Of a DNA stretch of 64,000 nucleotides, positions 13,301-24,021 are shown piece by piece. The stretch comes from Planoprotostelium fungivorum (Eukaryota > Evosea > Variosea > Cavosteliida > Cavosteliaceae), in assembly GCA_003024175.1 (NCBI GenBank), contig MDYQ01000019.1, positions 1-64,000 of the forward strand, in the 5' to 3' direction. Made by a program: the position numbers and the translations under genes. Below the pieces are notes generated by a model. That model was not told where the DNA came from and searched no databases. It worked only from the letters and a program-made list of their open reading frames with translations. How positions within the stretch are numbered: the first letter of the stretch is position 1; each line of letters starts with the position of its first letter.

Positions 13301-14746
13301 ATCCAAATCGACGAAATCGAACAGAATGACGGCTCACCGTGTTGTCTTCCGGGGAACCCTCCTTCGATTCGATCTCCTCACGTTTTAGAATGTGCTTGTC
13401 TAAAAGAGCGAGTGGAGAAGGTCTGTGGTGCATGAAGAGCTCCAGAGAGTGCACCCTCTCGTGGTCAACCGTGAACGTTCGGCTGTTCCTGACTCGAAAG
13501 TCGATTGTAGACGACGCGGAGTCCATGAGTGTCGGTGTCATGAGCAGATTGGCTATGCGAGTGGATTGAGGTCTCTCGTTGTCATCATCATCGTCGAGAC
13601 CAAAGTCGGTCGAGTTGTCCAGTAGATCCGTACCCCTGGAGAGGTCAGCGTCTCGAATATTTGTGACGCTGCACTCACGAGACCCTCGGCTCTTGGATTT
13701 TCGTGGGTTCCTCTTGCTTGGGGGGTTCCGTGGATTTCGATGAAATTTCGGTGGGTTGAATGGGTGAGGGCTCATGATGGATGTCTTTGGCTGGTTGTAG
13801 TTCTCTCGTCAATTCTAATTTTAATTTCAGCACGTGATGTCTGATGTGACATGGTGATGTGGATGACATGATCACCTGGTAGAAGTTGAACGGTGTTTGA
13901 AGAGACGGCAACATCTGGAAGTTCGATCGATGACGTCAATGGAATGGGAGTCGATGATCGTGACGTGTCCATCATGGGCGTGATGGGTGCGCTGTCGATC
14001 TTCTGCTCGGTGTCAAACTACAACGATGTAGATGGACGTCACCCCGTCATTCACGAAGGTGAGAGCTTTGAACAGCTGAGAGCTCTTGTCTACATTCTCA
14101 TCGTGCGCACCTGCGAGCTGTGAGAAGAAAGTTGACAGAATCTCTCATGAGAGATCGTGAAACACACCATCTAATTGTCTCCAGAAGTTTCTGGCCTCTT
14201 TGACTTTACCGCGCTGCTCGATGCTACGAATGGAAGCTCTCGTAGCTCGCGTCGTAGACATCGAATGAGTCAACAATCGATTTTCATCGTCATCCTCTTC
14301 TTGGATGTGAATGGATGGTAATGGTTGGCTGTTCGACAGAGTCAAAGTTGGCTCTTTTGGAGGAGTAGAGCTAATTCGGTTTCCTTCGATCTGTTGGATG
14401 ACAATTCCTCTTCCTTGAAAGGATTTCAAGACAGACCCGGCAGACTTCTTGTTCTCCTGCTGTGGAGCCACGCGGACAGACTTGTCCCCGTTGACCAATA
14501 AGAATCGCCATTCTGTCGGGAGGCCCTCTAACTCGTCTTCCATTGTCTTTCGCAATGTGGCGAGCTACAAATGAATCAGCGATGCAAATGAGAGTTCGTG
14601 TGTACTCACAGTGGTCTCTGTAGAGTCCGTTTCGACGAAACCGAGTGGCTCATCGAGATTGGTGTTGAGATAGATGTTGATCTGAAACACGACATTAGAT
14701 CGACCTGATCGCTCAATGAATCCCTCACGAGAGATGTATCGCTCAT
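10352..14746 (-). CDS. Rap GTPase-activating protein with ubiquitin-like regions at both ends
   Basis: Multi-exon GAP for Rap-type GTPases. The RapGAP domain (about 13.1-11.5 kb) shows [66 protein letters not shown], the catalytic-Asn helix [14 protein letters not shown] and [17 protein letters not shown]. The N-terminus (MSDTSL then [20 protein letters not shown]) resembles a ubiquitin-fold extension. After the GAP domain a phase-2 junction joins directly to [13 protein letters not shown] and [18 protein letters not shown], which resembles talin F0/F1 ubiquitin-like folds. A final segment holds [20 protein letters not shown] and [16 protein letters not shown]. Rap and talin control adhesion and cell shape in amoebae, so the pairing makes sense, but the domain fusion is my reading of splice phases. 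Confidence 0.82.
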
Positions 14747-14854
14747 CTTTGCTGCGTCTATGGCAAACCCTTGTCAGGTGATGCAATCTCCGAAGAGTTG
14801 CAAACCGATTACCACGACGGTTTAGAAGAGGAGATGGAGTTCAGAGACTCAGGC

Positions 14855-15084
14855 AGAGATGGTGACTAGGCCTTCCTTTGCTTTGTGGCTGCCGATGATA
14901 AATTCGCACGCATCCGTCGCAGATTTCAGATCATATACCCGTAATAAACAAAGCCCTGGGCAGATTTCACCTCACCCATTTCTATGGCAACGACTCCATC
15001 AGCTTCATCATCGTCCCACGTTCAGTCCTTTAGGACTCCAAGAGGTGCAAGGATGACATTAGACACGATTCGAATGGACGGGAT
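14855..15084 (-). other. Coding-like segment between RapGAP and RPB8, unresolved
   Basis: On the minus strand a continuous frame reads IRIVSNVILAPLGVLKD, an in-frame TGA, then TWDDDEADGVVAIEMG. A plausible intron (GTGAGG...CCCAG, about 14956-14975) leads to LCLLRVYDLKSATDACEFII and a TGA near 14857. Composition looks protein-like, but there is no initiator ATG and it begins directly after the RPB8 stop. It could be a decayed gene, an alternative 3' exon of RPB8, a selenocysteine read-through, or chance. Confidence 0.25.
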
Positions 15085-15636
15085 TTATGATACTTTCTTC
15101 ATGAGCAGGTAGACGCGGCTGTCTAAATCGATACCTTGCATGTTTCTGGGATCACCCTTGATCATCATCAGCAGACCTCCGAAAGAGATAAAGACAGAGC
15201 TGCACGTCATCAGCTTCCAATGAGACCACCCACACTCACATCTTGGCCGTGGGACTCTTCTCCTCGGCAAACTTGAAGACCTTTCCGTACATCACGTACT
15301 CATACTTGTCGGCCTTCGTCTTCTTTGGTGTTGGATCAAAGACACCCGAATCTGGAGTTCCATCGAGGTTGAGAGTGTAAGTGAGGGCGACGGCAAACTT
15401 GTTCGAGACCTCCACGGGGTAGATGCTGGTGTTCACATCGAGAATGAGTTCCATCTCATAGTTCTCCGAAGTACCCGTGACGCGAGAAACTATTGAGGGT
15501 GGGCGATGGGAAGAGATGTAAGAGGGAAGGTGGTGATATGGGAAGATATCTCACCTCTGTCGAATCTCTTCCCTCCCTTGTCGATGTCCTTTATATCGAA
15601 GATATCCTCGAACAGATTGTCTGCCTTCTGTGACAT
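15085..15636 (-). CDS. RPB8: RNA polymerase I/II/III shared subunit RPB8 (RPABC3)
   Basis: Small shared subunit of all three nuclear RNA polymerases. Three exons read MSQKADNLFEDIFDIKDID, GGKRFDR-VSRVTGTSENYEME, LILDVNTSIYPVEVSNKFAV, YEYVMYGKVFKFAEEKSPTA and SFGGLLMMIKGDPRNMQGID ending RVYLLMKKVS. Order, length (about 145 residues) and the YVMYGKV and GGLLM...GD signatures match RPB8 throughout. The start at 15636 is the family start. It is divergently paired with the SmE gene across 148 bp, so the two housekeeping genes probably share a promoter region. Confidence 0.96.
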
Positions 15637-15784
15637 GTTTCTCAATAGACTCGGCCCTTGTGCGATGTGATCTGATACGATCTCATCTCAAGAAAGTTCT
15701 TCGAATGTTCGAGCCAACGAGATCAGATCACAGATCGACTCCAACCAAACCCCATTAGGTCTATATATTACATACTAGGACAAA
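15637..15784. promoter_or_regulatory. Divergent promoter region of RPB8 and SmE
   Basis: These 148 bp separate two start codons pointing away from each other, so both promoters must lie here or inside the genes. A short AT-rich patch (TATATATTACA near 15768-15778) precedes the SmE start. No motif could be assigned with confidence. Confidence 0.4.
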
Positions 15785-16225
15785 ATGGCGACGAAAGTGC
15801 AGAAGGCTATGACCCAGCCCATCAATTTGATGTTCCGTTTCCTCCAGAATGTGAGTCCATTTCGGCGGAGAGACCTTCTCGAGCTCACGTTCGATAGAAA
15901 TCTAGAATCCAAGTATGGCTCTTCGAACAAACAGATCTCAGAATCGAGGGAAGAATCATTGTGAGTCGAAGCGTCTTTCAAACCTTCTCTTCGTTCCGAA
16001 TCTTCACTTCGGAACAAGTTTCGACTCTTCTCTTAGCTTTCATCTCCTCTACTTCATTTCATATGAAGAGATCTGATATGGACTTAGGGATTCGACGAGT
16101 ACATGAACCTGATGTTGGACGAGTCCGAGGAGGTGAACCTCAAGAAGAAGACGAGAAAGGAGTTGGGTAGAATTCTCCTGAAGGGAGACAACATCACTCT
16201 CATGATGCGGGCTGCAGATAAATGA
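15785..16225 (+). CDS. SNRPE: Small nuclear ribonucleoprotein E (SmE)
   Basis: Core spliceosomal Sm-ring protein. Three exons, 15785-15850, 15898-15960 and 16088-16225, join in phase 0 to an 88-residue protein: [57 protein letters not shown] and [16 protein letters not shown]. Sm1 and Sm2 signatures are intact (GFDEYMN and [11 protein letters not shown]), and length and sequence match SmE. The second intron (about 127 nt) is longer than usual for this window. Very high confidence. Confidence 0.97.
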
Positions 16226-16539
16226 GGCGTCGCACTGTTCGGTTTATAGTAATACATTCACCTAAAAGGAATCTCTTCTTCTCTCCTTTCGTTCTTACCT
16301 CGTTACGACATCAATTCCCTACAGGTTTCTATAGAAAGCATTCCATTCGATTGGATCGATGAGAACCTCTAAGATGAGCCTCTCAATATTCCGTTCACCG
16401 AGCTTGGTTAGCAGTCTGTGCCAACTCCAATGCTTTCTCACATGACGTGGACATCAAGTCCCTCTCTGCTCTGGAAGATGAGACTCTTTCATAAAAACAA
16501 TCCAAAGACATCGGCGGACTGTACAACGTTTTATCTCCT
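16226..16539. other. Convergent intergenic region
   Basis: This holds the 3' flanks of SmE (plus) and of the P-loop kinase gene (minus). I see no additional coding frame with support and no repeat. Confidence 0.4.
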
Positions 16540-17342
16540 TCACTTGACTACCGGCGACTGAGCCGCTTTCATCGGTGATACTGGACCAGTCCAAGAGCAG
16601 CCCTCCACGCTCTGCGTGGCCGATCCCTTGCACAATTCCATGAACGTCTTGTCCCTCCCAGAGACACAAGTGACGAGGGCGTCCATGAGGTCCTGGATGG
16701 ACTTCTCATTGTTCTCGATGATGAAGTCCCAGTCTCTCGAATTGTACCAGTTGTTCGTCGCGTCCATCCAATCGCGAGAGTCTTCGCGGTAAGCGGCTCG
16801 TTCGGGCTGGCGTTTGAGGCGTTCCGAGATGCGAGTCCACAGGAGCTCCTGCTCGACCTGTAGAGGATGAGCGACGCGATGGTGAGATGGAGGGTGTCAC
16901 CTTGAGAGATACGGTGTAGGTGAAGACGTTCGAGTCCTTCTTCAAGTCTTCGATCTGCTCGCGGATCCAAGGTTCCAAGATCTTACCCTAAAGAGGATGA
17001 GAAGGATGCTTGAGATGGGTGCTCCACCTTCTGTCCTGCGTAGTAGACTGCAGAGTAGGGAGAGCGATCGACGATGACGAGGCCATCTCTTTCACCCAAT
17101 TGTTGTCGGATGGACAAGATGCGTTGAAACCAGTTCGTCACCCAAATGGACTCCATCACGAGTGTCTGTGGAGACAGACCGTAGTTGGGCATGTCTAAGA
17201 AACCTTCGTCTAACACCTGTGCGATGGATGAGAGGATGTCGTCGGGAACGAGACTCACATTGAAACCTGCTTTGCGGAATGAAGAGCAGACGGATGTCTT
17301 TCCTGTTCCGTGGCAACCTTCGACGCAGAGAACAATCAGCAT
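16540..17342 (-). CDS. P-loop nucleotide/nucleoside kinase-like protein
   Basis: Exon 1 begins MLIVLCVEGCHGTGKTSVCS, with a classic Walker A (GCHGTGKTS), followed by AGFNVSLVPDDILSS and VIVDRSPYSAVYYAGQK, where DRSP resembles the DR[SYF] motif of thymidylate and deoxynucleoside kinases. Two further exons give GKILEPWIREQIEDLKKDSN, the arginine-rich lid VEQELLWTRISERLKRQPER and a helical end. Total is about 230 residues, normal for this superfamily. Substrate cannot be read from the sequence. Small open frames in the other phases here are shadows. Confidence 0.75.
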
Positions 17343-17421
17343 GGGTTTAGAGGGATCGCGATGTTGGTGGATAGTATTGAGGCGCTTCTGTAATGTAGCG
17401 CGAAGTGGTTCTCGATCAGAT

Positions 17422-17936
17422 TCAGAGGATCCTTCTACTTTGTGTGTCGAGAAAGAACGGCTGAACGTGTTTGGCCTCTTCTAAGGGGGATGAGAATGCG
17501 ATTGGAATGCAATGGATCACCACGATTGATTTGGGGTGAAAACGTTGGTGTTGATGTGAGACGATGAATGGACAGGTAACTGTTGCAGTTGTGTATCTTG
17601 ACACAAGTCCTTTCTCTGTTGGACGGATCAGACTCGACAATGATGTAATCCGATTGGCGTGAAGAGTCTGAGACATAGCTATGGCTCGAAGGTGATGTGC
17701 CATGTCGATGTTTTCGATTTGCGATGTATGATGTTGTTTCAAGAAATCTCAGGTTTCTGGAAAGCGCAAAAGAGAGAAAATAACAAGATCGACAGGAGCA
17801 GAGAGGTCGATGATGATGTCTCACCTTCTCTTTGTGTGGCAGTTGGTGAATTTGAACCGTGCGTGTCGTCAGTTTCTGGCGCGAAACCCTCGAAATCTCG
17901 AAGCACTCCTCTAACGGTTAAAAATGTCGCCGACAT
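17422..17936 (-). CDS. Hypothetical protein, possible mitochondrial presequence
   Basis: A tentative two-exon model: MSATFLTVRGVLRDFEGFAP up to TATQRE, an intron with GTGAGA donor, then a frame that includes MAHHLRAIAMSQTLHANRIT and FIVSHQHQRFHPKSIVVIHC, ending near 17422. The second exon alone, starting at MAHHLRA, would give a basic, Ser-rich N-terminus like a mitochondrial targeting peptide. No domain is recognised. It lies upstream of and in the same direction as the P-loop kinase. Another frame across the same stretch is also open, so the model is weak. Confidence 0.3.
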
Positions 17937-18465
17937 GCGACCACATGGTGTTGCAACGTGACGACCGCCCTCACCAGATAAGCTACATCCAACTGTATCA
18001 ACACCCTTTGTATCAGAGATTTTTCTATGAAGATTGGGACAGATGCCTTCGATGATTGTGAAGACTGGACATAGAATCTAGATTCTATATCTCTAGAGAA
18101 TAGCATGAACATCATCACGACCGTTGCGCGTATGTGCCTCTATGCGAGTGATTCTTTCTCACATCGACAAAACAATCTTTGCACGTGATCACGAAGCAGA
18201 GAGTGCAAGAGTTGGTGAATGGCCGGTCTCTGTTCAAATATCAAAATAAAGTTAAGCGCGGCCTTTTGTCATCCGATGGAACAAAAAGACTTATCTTTAA
18301 GTAGGAAGGACAGGAACCGTCTGACGTCCCGAAAGCCCTCCGATCTCTTAAACGGAAACACAAAGAGGCATTGACGACTACCACAGATAGACACGACCTG
18401 TCGTCGACGTTTGTGTAGCAGCAGGATCCCGACAGACCTGATCATTTTATCCAGAGGCAGTTACC
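17937..18465 (+). other. Upstream region of severin, no supported gene
   Basis: About 530 bp between the hypothetical minus gene and the severin start. It is richer in A/T than the genes. One minus-strand open frame (17918-18118) shows no family resemblance. It presumably carries the severin promoter. No defined element could be assigned. Confidence 0.35.
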
Positions 18466-19957
18466 ATGCAGAAGCAGACCAAGTACAATTTATCAGGTGC
18501 GTCAGCAATGGGACACAGTGATGTAACTTGAGACAGAGACCAACATCGCCAACTTGGGCAGTGACCTCGAGAAGAAGATCAAGGAAGCCGCAGCCAACAA
18601 AGAGGTAACATCCCGACAGAAACACGTGTCTCATACAAACAGATCGCATGGAAGAACTGTGGTAAGGCTGCAGGACTGCAGATCTGGAGAATCGAAAAGT
18701 TCAAGGTCAAGCAGTGTCCCACCTCTAGCTACGGTGCGGTTCATGTTGAGAATCACCTCCTCATTTTCAACCAGGTACCTTCTACGATGGTGACTCATAC
18801 ATCATCCTCTATGCGTACAAAAATCCCAAGACGGGTGCTCTCTCGTACGACATCCACTTTTGGCTGGGACATGAGACCACCCAGGATGAAGCAGGAACCG
18901 CTGCCTACAAGACCGTAGAGCTGGACGATTGGCTCCACGGAAACATCCACGCTCATGCCGTCCAACATCGAGAGATCGAGGTGATGCACCGACATGTTCT
19001 CTCCCTCCATTCTAAACCATCACAGGGTGGCGAATCTGCACAGTTCCTCTCTTATTTCACCACGCCCATCAAGATCTTGCATGGCGGCATCGAATCAGGT
19101 TTTAGACATGTCGAGCCCGAGAAGTACGAACCCAGACTCCTTCAACTGTCTGGAAAGAAGAAAATCAGAGTGCAGCAGGTACCTCTCAAGAGAGAGTCCC
19201 TCCACTCCGGTGACGTCTTCATCTTGGACACCGGCAAGCACATCTATCAGATGAACTCCTCGAAGTCGAGCGGTCTCCTCCACCACAAGGGAATGCAGGT
19301 GTGCATCGGCTCATCTGATGATGATGTCAGATGGACGATGTGCTGATGGGAGACAGGTGGCTACAGCCATCGAGAGCGACAGAAAGGGTCTCGCCAAGAT
19401 CACCGTCTTAGACTCTGAAAACGACGTCGAGCCGGTGCGTCATCTCCTCTTTTTTCATTCACATCGTCTCATCTTCTGACGACAAACAGGGATTCTGGTC
19501 CTTCTTTGGAGGATTTGGACCCATTCAATCTGCAGAAGATGCTGGTCAACACGAAGGAGAGAAGGCACACGGAGACAAGAGGCTCATGAAGGTCTCTGAT
19601 TCCACCGGTTCCCTCGAATTCACCGAGGTAAGATTTCGAATGTCTACAACGCTGTAGATCGTGACAATATTCCAGGTCGCCGTCGGCAGTGAGATCAGCA
19701 AGAGCCTTCTGAACTCGGACGACGTCTTCATCTTAGACAACGGAGAGGAGGTGAGTCATCGTGTCCCATCATCATCTGATGGACGTCATCAGGTCTTCGC
19801 GTGGATCGGAAAGAACAGCTCAAAGGACGAGAAGAGGACAGCTCTCGACTTTGCCCACAAGTACGTCATGGATCATAATCTGCCCGAGCACACGCCCATC
19901 TCTCGTTTAGTGGAGGGAGGAGAGAACATGACATTCAAACAGTCACTCAAGGCTTGA
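18466..19957 (+). CDS. sevA: Severin-type actin-severing protein (three gelsolin repeats)
   Basis: Calcium-regulated actin filament severing and capping protein. Starts MQKQTKYNLS, then TNIANLGSDLEKKIKEAA, IAWKNCGKAAGLQIWRIEKF, GTFYDGDSYIILYAYKN and SYDIHFWLGHETTQDEAGTA (repeat 1), then GFRHVEPEKYEPRLLQLSGK and SLHSGDVFILDTGKHIYQMN (repeat 2), then ISKSLLNSDDVFILDN and VFAWIGKNSSKDEKRTALDF (repeat 3), ending TFKQSLKA. Exons are separated by about nine short introns. About 360 residues, the size of Dictyostelium severin, with no villin headpiece. Very clear. One intron contains a near-palindromic copy of the window-wide CTACAACG motif at 19644. Confidence 0.95.
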
Positions 19958-20178
19958 AACGTTGTATGATAAAAGGTACGTAAGAACATGAGTCGATTTA
20001 CCTCTTCGAAATGGATGGACATGGATATAGATGGATAGATGACTAGTGATGTATGAGATGTGAGGTTGTGTAGATGATGACATGATGGTGTTGTTGTGGC
20101 TTCTCAGACATGATTGTAGATGATGGATAAATTCGACAAAAAATCAATCGGAATCAATTTTCGAACATCATTGTCACG

Positions 20179-21137
20179 ATGTCAGACACCAAAGATCAAC
20201 AGGAGATCACACAGTGGATCACACAGACGACGAATGTTGATGTGCGAAGATGCTTATTATCGAAACAGTTCTTTATTACTCGTCCATCTTTCGATTTCGA
20301 GTTGCTGATTGCTTGCAGAGCCAAGGTCAATCATTAGGCGAATATTTACACAACTCAATAGTCTTGTGTAAACTGATCAATGAGATTAATCCCGGCACCA
20401 TTCCGTCTGAATCATACGAAGGAGAAGGAGAGGATCTCCCTCCTGTCCAAGTATTCACCAACATCCGTCTGTTTCTAGAAGCTTGCAAGTGAGTGTGCAC
20501 AATTCAAAAACGTGTCCTGATGAACATCCCAAAGAGATCTTGGAGTACCAGAGTCCGCGCTGTTTCGCACCAGTCATCTGTACGATCAAACAAATATCTC
20601 ACAGGTCTTGAAATAATCACTCCCTGCATCATATTGGAAAGCTCATCATCAACCAGGTTGAACAGTGTCTCAGACTCTTGAAGCGAATCGCAGAGGACCG
20701 ACAGAAGGTTCAGGAGGACATTCAAATCACCCAAACAAAAGTCAAGACTGTCAAGTTGACTAGAGAAGCCAGGAGCAGGCTACGTGCAGACAGCAACCTC
20801 TTCTACAGTGGAGGTGATTTCAATCCACCCGGTGTCTAATCATGCGATCATGTGACATCGACTCATTCGTCTCAGATGAAGAGGAGGTCAACGTCACGAA
20901 ACGAAAGCCAAAGATTGTACAGAAACCGAAGCCAAAGAGGGAGAGCTTCTTTTTGTTCGAGTTGTTGGGAGGTGCGTTAAATCAATCAGAACATGGATCT
21001 TTAGAGGGTGGCTGAGAGAGATAGGATTTGGAAATTACATCGTAGCTCCTCTGTTGGGAGGCATCACCTTTGGTATCGCCATCAAGATCGGTCAGAACTT
21101 GTTCGGCAGAGCTGCTCTATTTCCTCCCAGAACGTAA
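20179..21137 (+). CDS. Calponin-homology domain protein with coiled coil and C-terminal hydrophobic segment
   Basis: MSDTKDQQEITQWITQTTN, then SQGQSLGEYLHNSIVLCKLI, NEINPGTIPSESYEGE, VQVFTNIRLFLEACK and DLGVPESALFRTSHLYDQTN form one complete CH domain of the calponin/transgelin type. A coiled coil follows (QVEQCLRLLKRIAEDRQKVQ and on), then a Lys-rich linker (KRKPKIVQKPKPKRES) and a hydrophobic/glycine segment (GNYIVAPLLGGITFGIAIKI) ending GRAALFPPRT. The tail suggests membrane anchoring of an actin-binding head, which is unusual for this class but is my inference. It lies just downstream of severin in the same direction, so two actin-binding genes are adjacent. Confidence 0.75.
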
Positions 21138-21327
21138 TAGATCATCATGTCGAGTGTTCCTTGAAGAGATGGCGTTGCATCACTCAAAACATCATCGAAC
21201 GAATCAAAGAAGAGAACGGACACGGCCTGTCTACATCATCAGATGTGATGGCAGCTACCTCTTGAATACCACACCGGTGACCGTGGCTGATTAGAATGTT
21301 CTGAAGTTCGGGACATGCGGGGAGTTG

Positions 21328-23002
21328 ATGTCCGACTGTTTCCCGTGTCGCCGAGAGGTTCACATCAGACCACCGAGGGAGTCAGACAGGCACATGGAGC
21401 GAATGTTTCCTCCAGATCGAAGAGACATGCAGATGCGGTCACCGAACATCAATAGCCCAGAGTTGGAGGAGGCATTTCAACACGCCAACCTGCTTCAGCA
21501 AGCGTTACCTTCGATTGTCAACACCCATTCTCCATCGATTGGGGGCCATAATGGTAATTACCACAATGGAACAAAATCGGCAAATACTGCGCACACAAGA
21601 GTGAAAGTGCAGTCGGCATGCATGGCCTGTCGAAGAGCTCATCAATCATGTGAACAAGGTGACACGCTCACCATTTCGATCCAGGCTCAACATATCAGTT
21701 CGACCTTGTGGAAGATGCAAGTCCAAAGGTATCGAATGTGTAGAGAGAGTCAGTTTCAACAATAAGAGGAGAAGGGACGAACATGTCCATTCACCCGCAT
21801 CAGATCCCGTGAGCTGCTCATTTCGTCTCCATCACCTACACATTACTCACAGATCTTACAGTTGGGAGAGGAGATGGACAATCTCTTCTCATTGTTGACA
21901 CCAAACAATCCATTCATCCAAAATCAATTCAGACAGAACACCAACAGTGACTGCATCACATCACCACCATCATCTTACGTCTTCAGACATGATGGAGGGA
22001 ACGAATTTCAATCCGGACAAAGAAGTCGAAGTCAGAGAGCCACCTTCTCTCTGTTTATTTAACGCCGCTTATTTCAGGAATGTCAGGTGAATCACGTGTA
22101 TATCATCATGTGGATCATCATCATAATCATCATCATGTGGATCATCATCATAATCATCATCGTGTGGATCATCATCATGATGACTTCTTCAGTAAACCAC
22201 AATCTGAAACCGTGAAGAAATGGTACACCGAAAAAGTGGGACGAAATCTCATCGAAATTTTACTGAATCCTCCAGGCCGAGAGGCTGAGAACATGGTTGA
22301 CCCCACAGCAGAAGGAGAACATGGTACAAGAATACGACAGACAGCTGTCGGCCCTGAAAGTGAGAACTCAAAGACAATCAGACGTCCTCACAATCGATAG
22401 ACGGGCTCTGATGAGAGTGAATATCCAGAACTCATCTGTGGATTCGGTGGTTACATTCTCCACGCCAACGGAGCGTTCCTCGCCGTAAGTTTTGATGCAG
22501 AGATGATGGAGTGAAGGGAGACAGGATACGAGGTACATCCAATCGAATCAGGAGATGAACGTGAATCACTTCTTGTCGCCTTGCACTCTGTCGAAAGTGA
22601 GACAGAAGGTCAGCATCGCCATCATGACCAGCATAAAGAGGTGAGCTCATCATCAACCATCATCATGATCATCACCATCATCATGATCATCATTTTCCTT
22701 GAGAAGAATGACACCAAAACAGGCTCACACTCGCCGACGCTTGCGTCAAGTGCATGAACACACCCTATTACCTCATCGGAGTCTTGTGCATCACCATCAA
22801 GCGGGACGTCTTTGACATTCCACACCTCTTCCACATCCATTTCGCCGCCATTGGAACAGTACCCGACGAAGTCATCCTCAACGAAGAGTGCAAGGGACAA
22901 GGACTCGACGACATCAGGGGACAACCCATCAACGAAGAGCAGCTGCTGACAGCGGACATGCACAGCTACGAGCCGTATAGTAGCAGTAGTGATAACGGTT
23001 GA
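21328..23002 (+). CDS. Zn2Cys6 transcription factor with PAS-like domain
   Basis: The ATG at 21328 gives MSDCFPCRREVHIRPPRESD. The binuclear zinc cluster is split by an intron: CMACRRAHQSCEQ joins VRPCGRCKSKGIECVE, giving C-x2-C-x6-C-x5-C-x2-C-x6-C, followed by a basic NKRRRDEH. Downstream exons give a helical region (KKWYTEKAERLRTWLTPQQK), then SEYPELICGFGGYILHANGA, which reads like the start of a PAS domain, then VRQKVSIAIMTSIKR and a final exon with KCMNTPYYLIGVLCITIKRD ending at 23002. Zn2Cys6 factors are best known in fungi but also occur in amoebae. It probably binds DNA through the cluster. Ligand or partner of the PAS-like part is unknown. The 3' end is 43 bp from the convergent GST. 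Confidence 0.78.
22110..22190 (+). repeat. 27-bp tandem repeat in an intron of the Zn2Cys6 gene
   Basis: Nearly three copies of a 27-bp unit starting GTGGATCATCATCATAATC occur back to back at 22110, 22137 and 22164. The unit is divisible by three and would encode a His/Asp/Asn-rich stretch if the intron were retained, but the splice phases on both sides support its removal. Confidence 0.7.
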
Positions 23003-23045
23003 TAAATACGAAGAGAGTGAGAGCGTCACGTGATGGTGGTACGAT

Positions 23046-23786
23046 TTATTTGTCTTGTTTTGCGAGGGCTGCCTTCTCGGCGTTGGCTTCTTTGATGCCC
23101 TTGTGTTCTTCCAGCCTCTTGACGTAGGCTCCCGTGTTGGGGTACTTTTGAAAGGCAGTCTGAAAGTCGTCTAACAGCCAAGGTACACTGGCCAACCAGA
23201 CGTAGTTGTTGATGTCCACGATGGAGTACTTGTTCCCGACGAAGTATTGCTTTCCTTCCAGGTGCTTCTCGATCACAGCCAAGACACGATGGATCTCCTT
23301 CTCGTATCTCTCTATGGCTGACGGAATCTTCTCAGAGTGGTAATTGGAGAACCAACCCTGGATGGGATCAGTCCAAATGTGTGGGATGATGCGAACGGTG
23401 CACCTTCTGACCGAAATATGGACCGATGCCTGAGGCTTGGAAAAGCAGCCACTGATTGGCGTCAGCGATCTCATCTTCGTTTGTGAACCACAGTCTGTTT
23501 TCTTTGTCGTAGTGGTGCTGTAGATATAACAGGATTGCTACTGATTCCCACAGTGTCTGTGGGATATTGAGTCATTCTCTCGTCCATCACACATCACCTT
23601 GTCATTTCTCTTGTGATCGACAATGACAGGCACACGACCGTTCAGAGTCTTGGTCAAAAAGTCAGGCGTCTTATTGTATATGTCAACAAAGATGGACTCG
23701 TAGCTGAGGTTGAGCTCTTTCAGGAGGGAGACGACCTTCCAGGGATTCGGTCCAAACACGTGAGAGTACAGGGTGATATCGGCCAT
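23046..23786 (-). CDS. Glutathione S-transferase, Ure2/fungal-type
   Basis: Starts MADITLYSHVFGPNPWKVVS with the N-terminal thioredoxin-fold signature (FGPNPWKV, GRVPVIVDHK for the cis-Pro and glutathione site). Later exons give ENRLWFTNEDEIADANQWLL and ASGIGPYFGQ, then the C-terminal helical domain (VLAVIEKHLEGKQYFVGNKY, SIVDINNYVWLASVPWLL). About 215-220 residues in three to four exons. The overall pattern matches Ure2p-like GSTs that conjugate or reduce with glutathione. The end (EKAALAKQDK) is Lys/Ala-rich and cytosolic, with no targeting peptide. Confidence 0.9.
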
Positions 23787-24021
23787 GTGTTCGATGATAC
23801 TGATTGAGAATGACTACAATATACACCGCGAAGATCATCGGCGATGTCATCATCGGTCCGATAGAACCCCGCCCGATGATGTCCCAAAAAAGTTTCTACA
23901 CCTAACCGACTCACAACATCGATGAGCGCTCACCATCTGTTCAATTGTGTCACCATCGCTCCATTGAAGCATCTTGAATAGGGTGCGCCACCCTCATCTG
24001 GTGTGACACGAACAAGTAGAT

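Noticed and set aside
22104-22194. His/Asp/Asn-rich coding repeat
   Set aside because: Splice phase on both sides fits intron removal, and the surrounding protein frame is continuous without it.
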